DNA of 25,981 nucleotides from a virus, in IMG/VR virus record IMGVR_UViG_3300043256_000553, positions 1 through 25,981 of that record. The stretch is one strand, 5' to 3'. The notes below the pieces were generated by a model. That model worked only from the letters and a program-made list of their open reading frames with translations. It did not search any database and was not told the origin of the DNA. Within the stretch, counting starts at the first letter, position 1; each line of letters opens with the position of its first letter. Positions 15,405 through 21,140 of the stretch are shown piece by piece. A program made the translations under genes and the position numbers.

Positions 15405-16316
15405 TCAGTGCCATGGTGCCGCTACGCCCCGCACCGGTCGCTGCGAACGATCTGTATTCCTTAGCCATTCCATCGCCTCATCCATGTGAAAGTTGGCCAC
15501 GTCGACCGCCTTGTAGATCCCATGCTGATCGCTGGTGTTTCGCTTCTTCGGATCTACCCAGCTTGTCCAGAAGTTCTGATGGAAGTGGTTGTGCCACAGA
15601 AGCAGGGTCGGCGTGCCCAAGTGCTGCGCCAGCATGCCATTTCCGGCGGGGAAGCCGACGAAGGCACGTGCGGTACGGAACAACGCAAACAGATGATCCA
15701 GGTCTGTCTTGCCCGTCAGGTCCACCAACCATTGTCTCTCCTGCAAACTCGCGCCCATCTCAACGTCCCACTCCCGCCCCGTGATGATGATGTCGTGATC
15801 AGGGAATGCACCGTGCAGGTCGAACAGGAATCGATTGACGTTGAAGCGCTTCATCCACTCCGAGTAAAAGCCGTGCCTGCAGAAGAAGACCACGATGAAC
15901 GGACTGCCGTCCATGCCCAACGCGAGCTCGTACTTCGCCTCAGCCGGCGTCCTGTTGACCGTGTAGTTCCAGTTGATCAAGCAGCCCGGCAGCGCTTCCT
16001 CCAACCGGTTGCCCAGCGCCAAGTGCTGGTTGAGAGCGATAACGTAGTCGAACCCGCAGAAGTTCTTCTTCACCATCGGGCTGCCCTTCCCGAACATCTT
16101 GTTGAAGGTGCGGATGTGTCTCTTGTCTTCCCAGAACCCGCCGAAGTCACCAAACGGCAAGCGGCGCAGATAGCCCTCCGTACGCTTCTTCGCCATCCCA
16201 GGTTGCCACACCCAAAACTCAGGCCGGCGTCCACCGAAGAGAGCCTTCTGCATGCTCTCCATCTTGAGCATGATCCAGTGCTGGTCGCCCATCCCCGGAG
16301 GGAGGAGAACCTTCAC
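15405..16316 (-). CDS. GT9-like (heptosyltransferase-type) glycosyltransferase (303 aa)
   Basis: A GT-B type protein resembling ADP-heptose:LPS heptosyltransferases. Residues 1-14 give KVLLPPGMGDQHW (the family's G-x-GD start), the central part has PFIVVFFCRHGFYSEW (139-154), and the donor-binding signature appears as AFVGFPAGNGMLAQHLGTP (218-236), followed by LLLWHNHF. In the family the donor pocket binds a nucleotide sugar. GTG 16316 is selected because it overlaps the upstream stop by GTGA and starts exactly at the domain. The radical SAM gene follows after ten bases. The acceptor is unknown. Confidence 0.75.
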   Translation of the reverse strand: MKVLLPPGMGDQHWIMLKMESMQKALFGGRRPEFWVWQPGMAKKRTEGYLRRLPFGDFGGFWEDKRHIRTFNKMFGKGSPMVKKNFCGFDYVIALNQHLALGNRLEEALPGCLINWNYTVNRTPAEAKYELALGMDGSPFIVVFFCRHGFYSEWMKRFNVNRFLFDLHGAFPDHDIIITGREWDVEMGASLQERQWLVDLTGKTDLDHLFALFRTARAFVGFPAGNGMLAQHLGTPTLLLWHNHFHQNFWTSWVDPKKRNTSDQHGIYKAVDVANFHMDEAMEWLRNTDRSQRPVRGVAAPWH

Positions 16317-17092
16317 ACGGCTGCCCAAAGCTCTTCCGCCTTTTCGATCACCAACTCTACCGACGGTTGCCATGCAGGAATCAACCTATGTGGCACCCTG
16401 AACGGGTTCCACGTTTTGCCGTAGCGAATGACGTCCTTGGGATTGGGAGACCAAGCGACGACGGGACAACCGCAGAGGAAGGCCAGGACCATGGGGCCGG
16501 AGCTCGGACCGATGACAAGCTCCGCGCGGCGCAGAATGCCCATCTGCTCACCGAGAGAGAGAGAGCGGCAGTCCTCGCCACCGATCGCCCACGCAGCCTC
16601 TTCGGTGCCGATACACGCGACGTCAAAACAGCGACCACTCAGGTTGGACATCAACCCACGCCAAGCATCCTCCGGCCAGTTGCGCTCCGCGTTCCACTGG
16701 CTCGCGCGCTGGTGCACGACGATTTTGTAGGTCTTGCCCGGTTCGCCCTCGAACAGAATGTGTTTTTCTGGCGCGTTCATCCGAGGCACAGGATCCCACA
16801 CCACGTCAAGTTTGTGCGGGAGCAACAGCTGGTAGCCGCGAAACTCCAACATGGGCGGCGTGTAGCCGACCCGACGCTTGCCATCCAAGATGTACTGGCA
16901 GTCGGGTCGGCCCATGATCGAGGGGATCGTGTAGTACTGCGCGAAGTCCTTGTAGATCGCGTCGTGCCCGAGCCGGCCGCACACGACCATCTTGTCGACG
17001 TCGTCTCCAGCCGCGAGCTCGCGTAGGTGGCTCTGCCAACAGAAGAGCTCCCACCCGAACTCCCCAACCCAAGGACCCGCGAGGATGTTCAT
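16313..17092 (-). CDS. Second GT9-like glycosyltransferase (259 aa)
   Basis: It opens with NILAGPWVGEFGWELFCWQ (2-20), a signature seen in a group of GT-B-fold proteins. The second half has IVVHQRASQWNAERNWP (124-140) and the donor-site signature VIGPSSGPMVLAFLCGCPVV (193-212), both typical of GT9-like enzymes. It is shorter than cellular heptosyltransferases. The ATG overlaps the small-terminase stop by ATGA, and its own stop overlaps the next GT9-like gene by GTGA. Two GT9-like proteins in tandem may act in sequence on one glycan or may pair. The sugar and acceptor are unknown. Confidence 0.77.
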   Translation of the reverse strand: MNILAGPWVGEFGWELFCWQSHLRELAAGDDVDKMVVCGRLGHDAIYKDFAQYYTIPSIMGRPDCQYILDGKRRVGYTPPMLEFRGYQLLLPHKLDVVWDPVPRMNAPEKHILFEGEPGKTYKIVVHQRASQWNAERNWPEDAWRGLMSNLSGRCFDVACIGTEEAAWAIGGEDCRSLSLGEQMGILRRAELVIGPSSGPMVLAFLCGCPVVAWSPNPKDVIRYGKTWNPFRVPHRLIPAWQPSVELVIEKAEELWAAV

Positions 17093-17826
17093 GGTGCTAC
17101 CACCACGTCCTTTCCTCCCTCGCCCTCCTGGGTTGCTTCGGGGCCGGATCCCGTGAGCGACAACTTTTTCACTTCCTGTTGTGCAAGTCTCTTCTTCTCC
17201 CTGACCGAAAGAATCGCATCAAGCTCTGTCTGTGCAGCCTCATCAAGTGACAGGGTATGCGTCACCTCTTGGCGAAAGACCGCTCTCTCGATGATGCCGA
17301 AGTCTTGCAAGGATGCGGTGTAGTCCTTCTGAATTCGCCATGCCAACGCCAGCTGTCCGCGTTGCACAGCTTGCTCGTAGAGCTCGTCGCGCCGCGCAGT
17401 AAGTTCGCCAACCACGGTCGACGCGCGAATGCCGGTTACCGTCTTCCCGAGCTCGTCCGCGTACGCGGCCCACGTGTCACGGACCACCGTCTCTGTGATG
17501 TTGAGTGCCACCGCGATGGCCGGCGGGGAGTGTCCCTTGTTCATCAGGGCACAGACCAGCGCACCCTTCTGCGTCTTGTGCAAACCGTCGAACCACTTGG
17601 CTTGGTCGGTCTGCACTTCCATGCGTTGCGCAAGGAACTTGCCCACTTCCCCCAACGACCGCTCTTCAAGGATGTCGTGGGCTTGGTGCGACTTCGCGAT
17701 TAAGCCGGAGGACACAACCGCTTCGCACATTGCGGCGGTTGACTTGAAGCCGGCGTGTTTCGCAGCAGCCTCAAGCCTGACGATCACCTGCTCATCAAAC
17801 AGGGAGCTTTTGGTTCGGCGGGCCAT
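17089..17826 (-). CDS. terS: Probable terminase small subunit (245 aa)
   Basis: The protein has a helix-turn-helix near residues 98-122 (HSPPAIAVALNITETVVRDTW), as in small terminases that recognise the packaging site. Long helices follow (ASTVVGELTARRDELYEQAV, then a Glu/Ala-rich stretch), suited to ring oligomerisation, and a Gly/Glu-rich tail ends the protein. It is the best packaging-site recogniser in the window but is separated from the large terminase by five sugar/radical genes. The ATG lies 13 bases after GGGAG and overlaps the end of the Tat-signal gene by 32 bases. A transcription factor is the main alternative. Confidence 0.6.
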   Translation of the reverse strand: MARRTKSSLFDEQVIVRLEAAAKHAGFKSTAAMCEAVVSSGLIAKSHQAHDILEERSLGEVGKFLAQRMEVQTDQAKWFDGLHKTQKGALVCALMNKGHSPPAIAVALNITETVVRDTWAAYADELGKTVTGIRASTVVGELTARRDELYEQAVQRGQLALAWRIQKDYTASLQDFGIIERAVFRQEVTHTLSLDEAAQTELDAILSVREKKRLAQQEVKKLSLTGSGPEATQEGEGGKDVVVAP

Positions 17827-18163
17827 GCGGCAACAAACGCTCCCATTTCCGCCGTTCGAGTTCCTGCAGCCAGAGCTTCTTGCGTTCCGCCTTGCGTCGC
17901 CGCTTCTCGATGTGGCGGGGTGGTTCGGAGGGGAGGGGGATAGGCATGGTGTTGACGAAGATCTCCGTCCGCATCTCCCGCTCTTTCGCCATCCACTCCC
18001 TCATCCACGCGGCGCGGCATGTCTCACGGGTACAGGACTGGTGTCCACACTTGGTTGGATCCTGTGCAGGTGCCGTACGGGGAATAGGCACCCGACGCGC
18101 GACCACACCAGCAGCCGCGCCCAAACCAAGCAACCCGAGGAAGCCGCGCCGCGAAGTCGTCAT
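17795..18163 (-). CDS. Tat-signal protein with cysteine motif (122 aa)
   Basis: ATG 18163 overlaps the lipoprotein stop by ATGA. The N-terminus TSRRGFLGLLGLGAAAG is a textbook twin-arginine signal (R5-R6, hydrophobic core, likely cleavage after APA near residue 33), so the product should be folded in the cytoplasm and exported through Tat. The mature part starts with three evenly spaced cysteines (C39, C44, C49: C-x4-C-x4-C), which might hold a metal, and continues as a charged helix rich in Arg/Lys/Glu (84-112). No enzyme family is recognised. The frame stays open further upstream, but that part lacks a signal and is a shadow. Confidence 0.7.
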   Translation of the reverse strand: MTTSRRGFLGLLGLGAAAGVVARRVPIPRTAPAQDPTKCGHQSCTRETCRAAWMREWMAKEREMRTEIFVNTMPIPLPSEPPRHIEKRRRKAERKKLWLQELERRKWERLLPHGPPNQKLPV

Positions 18164-18441
18164 TTCGATTCGGGGGGATGAACAGGCAGGGGCTCGACCG
18201 GGGGCGTGGTCGGCGGGGGAACAGGAAACAGCGCGATGAGCTCGTTGCCGAAGGCAACGCCCCACACCGCAAACTCGCCATCCGCGACCCAGCCGTCACC
18301 GTTGGTGTCGGCCAAGATGATGGTGCGCTTGGCCGCGTCCGCGACCTTCTCTGCATCCGCGACCGGGATGCGGATGTTCTGCGACGTGGTTCCGATGCCG
18401 GAACAGCTGCAGAGCAACAGCAGGAGGATGAGGTATTTCAT
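18160..18441 (-). CDS. EF-hand lipoprotein with Pro-rich tail (93 aa)
   Basis: The N-terminus MKYLILLLLLCSCSG is a lipoprotein signal; C13 (LCSC) fits the lipobox better than C11. Residues 45-56 (DTNGDGWVADGE) match a 12-residue EF-hand calcium loop, with D45, N47, D49, G50, V52 and E56 in the expected places. The C-terminus is strikingly proline-rich (PVPPPTTPPVEPLPVHPP). Rz1-type outer-membrane spanins are also small, Pro-rich lipoproteins, but no partner inner-membrane spanin or lysis gene is nearby, and EF-hands are not known in them. Superinfection exclusion or surface modification are alternatives. Overlaps neighbours by ATGA on both sides. Confidence 0.75.
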   Translation of the reverse strand: MKYLILLLLLCSCSGIGTTSQNIRIPVADAEKVADAAKRTIILADTNGDGWVADGEFAVWGVAFGNELIALFPVPPPTTPPVEPLPVHPPESK

Positions 18442-18659
18442 AGTGAATCACAAGCGAACGCAGCATTCGCTCGCATCCTCACGTCTTCCAGATGCGTCAG
18501 CATCAGACTGTGGTTTCGTCCTGCGGGGCAGAGCTCGTTGAGATCTTTAGCAAGAGCAAAACACAAACGCGAAACAGCTTCGTAATCTTCAACACGCGCC
18601 TGATTTGGCGACGGATGGTGAGAGAACCGATGCAGGAGCTCGTCTTCGGTTGACTTCAT
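18438..18659 (-). CDS. Acb2/Tad1-like hairpin-domain anti-defence protein (73 aa)
   Basis: The 73 residues match the small two-helix domain shared by phage Acb2 and Tad1: RFSHHPSP (11-18), a central Tyr-Glu-Ala helix with AVSRLCFALAKDLNELCP (28-45), then THLEDVRMRANAAFA (55-69), equivalent to the family's LE...M-ANAA-A signature. Acb2 sequesters cyclic di- and trinucleotide signals used by CBASS; Tad1 sequesters the Thoeris signal. The residue usually Trp in MWANAA is Arg here, and the usual terminal Arg is Cys, so ligand choice may differ. ATGA overlaps on both sides place it inside the late operon. Confidence in the domain is good; the ligand is unknown. Confidence 0.75.
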   Translation of the reverse strand: MKSTEDELLHRFSHHPSPNQARVEDYEAVSRLCFALAKDLNELCPAGRNHSLMLTHLEDVRMRANAAFACDSL

Positions 18660-19207
18660 GATGCGGGAGTCGCCTCCTTCTCCGCCTGATCGCGGTAGTC
18701 CTCGACCGTGGTTGGCGGAGCGTCGGCCCCACACCCGGCGGCCATGTCGTCCGGTGGTTCCTTGAACGCGTCCGGAGAGTGGAGCAACGTGTACCCCTCC
18801 TCGAACGCAGCGGCCGGCGACCACGACAGGTAGCCGTCGGCGTAGTTCACGAAGTAACCACCGATGAGGCCGGAAAGATCAGCCTCTTTCGGTAGGTGCT
18901 TGACGAGGTAGTGATCGCTGACGTCGACCGTTCGACCACCCGCAAGATGGAGCGTCGCGCCTTTATCCAATAGAGCTTCGACGCGCTCGATCTTGCCGGC
19001 CCAAACCTTCTTGTGGCTCTGGTACTGATCCATGGGCTGCGTTGCTGGCGCCACGTCGACTTCGGTGTCTTCCTGCATCTGCGTCTCCTTGGTGAGTTTC
19101 CTGATCTTGTCGAACGTTCCCGGCGCTAGCTCGTGGATCCAATGTGTCGGTTCCGCGTTCGCATCCAGCGCCGCAAGGTGTCTGTCGAGTGCCTCATCAG
19201 AGATCAC
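18656..19207 (-). CDS. Conserved phage protein with YQSHK motif (183 aa)
   Basis: The central part carries QYQSHKKVWAGKIE (61-74), a motif recurring at the start of many small phage proteins of unknown role, followed by GGYFVNYADGYLSWSPAAAF (116-135). GTG 19207 overlaps the upstream stop by GTGA. A second in-frame start, ATG 19078 (M44), has a strong AAGGAG six bases upstream and would give a 140-residue form that begins near the conserved motif, so two products are possible. The first 43 residues look like a short helical domain. The function is not known. Confidence 0.65.
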   Translation of the reverse strand: MISDEALDRHLAALDANAEPTHWIHELAPGTFDKIRKLTKETQMQEDTEVDVAPATQPMDQYQSHKKVWAGKIERVEALLDKGATLHLAGGRTVDVSDHYLVKHLPKEADLSGLIGGYFVNYADGYLSWSPAAAFEEGYTLLHSPDAFKEPPDDMAAGCGADAPPTTVEDYRDQAEKEATPAS

Positions 19208-19605
19208 CTCTCGGACTCTTCGTCGCCGATCTTGATGCGCGGTCGTCTGGTGAACGTGACTCGAGTGGTTTTCTCCTCGGCCACACGGCCGAGCAACTTG
19301 AACTGGACGATCGCGACTTCCGATCCGTCCAGGCCTTCCTGCTGATCCAGCCACCGCTCGACGTCGCGCATGTTGCTGCACCGCGGAGCGTCATCGATCG
19401 GGCACAGTGCACCCGGATAGTGGGGATCCTCCTTCGGGATCACCCGAAGCACGGTGATGTCGTACCCGTCCGCGAAGACCGAGTACCGGTTGCCCCTGCT
19501 CGGCTGACTTGGGGCCTGTGCCTCCGGGTCGTTCCCCGGAGTTGTGACCGGAGGTTTCTCCGCCGTTGCTGCCTGATCGCCCATGTCACCGACGGTAGAG
19601 ATCAT
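19204..19605 (-). CDS. Hypothetical protein (133 aa)
   Basis: The ATG at 19605 overlaps the Tat-protein stop by ATGA, and the stop overlaps the next GTG. The N-terminal 40 residues are Pro/Ala/Gln-rich and probably disordered. After that comes a compact-looking part, NRYSVFADGYDITVLRVIP, then SEVAIVQFKLLGRV and TTRVTFTRRPRIKI, alternating beta strands that suggest a small beta-sheet domain. No family is recognised. Its place between a Tat-exported protein and the anti-defence gene hints at a host-takeover role, but nothing in the sequence proves it. Confidence 0.6.
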   Translation of the reverse strand: MISTVGDMGDQAATAEKPPVTTPGNDPEAQAPSQPSRGNRYSVFADGYDITVLRVIPKEDPHYPGALCPIDDAPRCSNMRDVERWLDQQEGLDGSEVAIVQFKLLGRVAEEKTTRVTFTRRPRIKIGDEESER

Positions 19606-19937
19606 CGGCGTCGAGTCAAGTCGAAGTCACTGAACCTCTGCAGAAGTTCACTCCCATCCAACTCGCTCATGGAGAACCCTTCCTGCCACGCCTTCTGGGC
19701 CGCTTCGTTCAACGCCCTCTCAAAACACTCGGTCAACGGATAACCCACCGGGCTGATGTCCGAGATATCCCAGGAGAACCGGATCGTGCCGAAGTCGGAC
19801 TGGTAGAAGCCCACGACCTCGATGCGGGCCGGCGGGAACGAGTAGACCTTCGTCGAGGGGAGGAGGAGCTCGGTCGGAGTGACCAGCGCGCCGGCCCCGA
19901 GCCCCATCCACTGCAGAAACCCGCGGCGTGACAGCAT
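19602..19937 (-). CDS. Tat-signal protein, first gene of the late operon (111 aa)
   Basis: MLSRRGFLQWMGLGAGALVTP is a clear twin-arginine signal (R4-R5, short hydrophobic core, Pro-Thr at the end of the core). Short phage proteins starting this way recur in phages of Gram-negative hosts, and their role is unknown. The mature part has a beta-rich PPARIEVVGFYQSDFGTIRF region (35-54) and a helical C-terminus ending DLTRRR. The YQSDFGT segment also occurs in the major capsid protein. Three AAACCGG repeats lie directly before the ATG, and no good Shine-Dalgarno is seen. It ends by ATGA overlap with the next gene. Confidence 0.72.
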   Translation of the reverse strand: MLSRRGFLQWMGLGAGALVTPTELLLPSTKVYSFPPARIEVVGFYQSDFGTIRFSWDISDISPVGYPLTECFERALNEAAQKAWQEGFSMSELDGSELLQRFSDFDLTRRR

Positions 19938-19946
19938 GGCAGATGC

Positions 19947-19972
19947 CCGGTTTACCGGTTTGGCGCCGGTTT
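19947..19972 (-). repeat. Three AAACCGG repeats before the first late gene
   Basis: Exact AAACCGG heptamers on the minus strand at 19966-19972, 19955-19961 and 19947-19953, the last ending ten bases before the ATG of the Tat-signal gene. They occupy the place of the ribosome site, where no good Shine-Dalgarno is visible. They could be operator half-sites or RNA-protein binding sites. The repeats are seen directly; the role is inference. Confidence 0.55.
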
Positions 19973-20092
19973 ACGAGCTCGAGAGCCGGAATCTGTCCCT
20001 AGACCCCCCAAACATACCACGAACAAAAGGTGTACATCCTCCGGGGGGTTGGATACGTGTGTGAGAAACAAATACAGAGCCGGGGAATCCCT

Positions 20093-20119
20093 CCTGATAC
20101 GGTCCAACGTGCTATCAGG
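20093..20119. promoter_or_regulatory. Inverted repeat CCTGATA-N13-TATCAGG
   Basis: Perfect 7-base arms with a 13-base centre, 27 bases in total, a size expected for a dimeric repressor site. It lies just downstream, in the leftward direction, of AT-rich -10-like sequences at 20122-20136, so a bound protein could block late transcription. As RNA it could instead form a weak hairpin with a large loop. Confidence 0.45.
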
Positions 20120-20130
20120 CATATATACCT

Positions 20131-20136
20131 ATTATC
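20131..20136 (-). promoter_or_regulatory. Candidate -10 element for the late operon
   Basis: GATAAT on the minus strand matches five of six bases of TATAAT, inside the most AT-rich part of the region and about 195 bases before the first late ATG. No TTGACA-like -35 lies 16-18 bases upstream, so if real it needs an activator or a different sigma factor. Weak call. Confidence 0.25.
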
Positions 20137-20155
20137 CTATTTATTCTCGTACGCG

Positions 20156-20180
20156 GTACATAGGGGGGGGGAGGATGTAC
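20156..20180. repeat. G9 tract inside a GTACAT/ATGTAC inverted repeat
   Basis: GTACAT (20156-20161) and ATGTAC (20175-20180) flank a 13-base centre containing nine consecutive G (20163-20171). A second GTAC lies just left at 20149-20152. A G9 run is very unusual here and could be a slippage-prone length switch or a structural element; it could also be an assembly error. Confidence 0.5.
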
Positions 20181-20205
20181 AGGGTTTGTTAGCTGTCTGT
20201 TAGGT

Positions 20206-20250
20206 TGATTACGGCTTGATTCAGTTGATTTTGCATGATTTTGCATGATC
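20206..20250. repeat. Five phased TGAT repeats including tandem TGATTTTGCA
   Basis: TGAT occurs at 20206, 20217, 20226, 20236 and 20246, spaced 11, 9, 10 and 10 bases, or one helical turn. The fourth and fifth follow two exact tandem copies of the 10-mer TGATTTTGCA (20226-20245), and the last runs into the palindrome GATCGATC. This resembles iterons of a replication origin or a multi-site operator. Confidence 0.55.
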
Positions 20251-20374
20251 GATCTGCTCTCTCCCGTCGATCGAGCTCGATTTTGCTCCATTTTTGCGCG
20301 GTGGATGCGCGGGGTAAGATACGACTGCCACCCAGGGACCCGCTGCGGTCGTTCGCCCCTCGCGCTGGGCGTAA

Positions 20375-20479
20375 GCGACGCCAGGACACGGGCTTGCGGC
20401 GTCGCTGCGCCGCTGGGATGGGGCGAGGCCGGCTCACTTCGCCGGTACATGGAGTCGAGACCGCGGGGTCGTAGCCCCG
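20375..20479. other. Cluster of three GC-rich hairpins
   Basis: Three inverted repeats follow each other: GCGACGCC/GGCGTCGC (20375-20405, 8-bp stem, 15-base loop), CCGGC/GCCGG (20429-20445) and CGGGG/CCCCG (20464-20479). None is followed by a T-run. They could form a structured leader or small RNA upstream of the rightward genes, or be part of an origin. High GC content makes short stems likely by chance, so this is tentative. Confidence 0.35.
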
Positions 20480-20526
20480 ACAACCTGGCTCTTATGTCCC
20501 CCTCAGCCCCACTTCGAGACAATCCG

Positions 20527-20555
20527 GCTACACTGCGCCGATAGCGCGCTACACT
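20527..20555 (+). promoter_or_regulatory. Duplicated GCTACACT motif before the rightward genes
   Basis: GCTACACT at 20527-20534 and again at 20548-20555, 21 bases (two helical turns) apart. TACACT resembles a -10 box and similar motifs precede other rightward units (TATACT at 21727, CACACT at 22942). No consensus -35 is present, so an activator-dependent promoter is the best guess for the gene starting at 20613. Confidence 0.35.
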
Positions 20556-20612
20556 TCTGCGCTCCTTGAGTCGATAACCTCCGCGGGGGAGCTCACTTCA
20601 CAAGGGGACACA

Positions 20613-21140
20613 ATGAAAGCAGACACGATAGCAGGGTTGCTGAGGCTGGCACTGGACGCCGGAGCAAGCAACGCAGAGGCTAGGACGTCGCTCGGGCGCA
20701 TCCTTGCCGCGGCCCGCAAGGGCGACGCGGAGGCCTTGTCTTGGCTCACGGGACGCAAAGTCAACACTGAGAACGGGGTGAGCCAGGCAGCCTACGATGC
20801 TGCGCTCATCCGCGCCGAAGAAGCAGACCGGCAGAAAGCTCACGCGGAGCGCGTGCTTGTGGCTATCCAGCGCGATCTCAAACGCTGGGAAGACAAGTAC
20901 GCAGAGCTTGAACGCAAGCACAAGGCGCCCAAGCGGGCACCAAAGCGGGCACCAAAGCCCAAGGCTCCGCCGCGCTCAAGCGGGCGCGGAGCTCCTGACG
21001 GGGGCCGGGTGATCGTCGTTCGCTACGGTGGCAAGTGCGCTGATGGGGACTGCGGCAAGGACATTGCCAAGGGCGAGCGAGCCCGTTGGTGGGGCCGCGG
21101 GCGCCTGTACTGCCTGACGCACGACGGGGAAGCCGCATGA
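20613..21140 (+). CDS. DUF2786-like protein with C-terminal zinc knuckle (175 aa)
   Basis: The ATG follows AAGGGG at a good distance. The first 40 residues (DTIAGLLRLALDAGASNAEA, then a second helix) resemble the two-helix DUF2786 start found in phage and bacterial proteins. A charged coiled coil spans about 60-105. A Lys/Pro linker contains KRAP repeats at about 106-125. The end holds C142-x4-C147 and C167-x2-H170, a probable zinc knuckle of the C...GE...C-x2-H kind. The layout suggests a nucleic-acid-binding early protein. It is the first gene of the rightward string and overlaps the next by ATGA. Function unproven. Confidence 0.7.
   Translation: MKADTIAGLLRLALDAGASNAEARTSLGRILAAARKGDAEALSWLTGRKVNTENGVSQAAYDAALIRAEEADRQKAHAERVLVAIQRDLKRWEDKYAELERKHKAPKRAPKRAPKPKAPPRSSGRGAPDGGRVIVVRYGGKCADGDCGKDIAKGERARWWGRGRLYCLTHDGEAA
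20931..20954 (+). repeat. Tandem 12-bp repeat coding for KRAP linker
   Basis: AAGCGGGCACCA occurs twice back to back and is followed by a third partial copy, inside the 175-residue protein. It encodes the Lys-Arg-Ala-Pro linker. Slippage here could change linker length without breaking the frame. Confidence 0.7.

Larger units (their letters stand above)
19938..20612. other. Divergent control region between late and rightward genes
   Basis: No convincing protein gene is seen in these 675 bases. The left third is AT-rich and holds inverted and direct repeats; the right half is GC-rich and full of short hairpins. Leftward late genes and rightward genes start from its two ends, so promoters and operators for both should lie here, and a replication origin is possible. 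Individual elements are listed separately. Open frames on both strands here have no start signals or recognisable products. Confidence 0.7.

Noticed and set aside
15486-16424. Long plus-strand frame opposite the GT9-like gene
   Set aside because: No motif and no start signal; the minus strand carries clear glycosyltransferase motifs in the same bases.
18160-18441. EF-hand lipoprotein considered as an Rz1 spanin
   Set aside because: It is Pro-rich and lipidated as Rz1 would be, but there is no embedded or adjacent Rz-like gene, endolysin or holin next to it, so the name was not used.
20115-20522. Minus-strand frame of 135 codons in the control region
   Set aside because: Crosses the repeats and hairpins, lacks a ribosome site and has an Arg/Ser/Pro-rich, featureless product.
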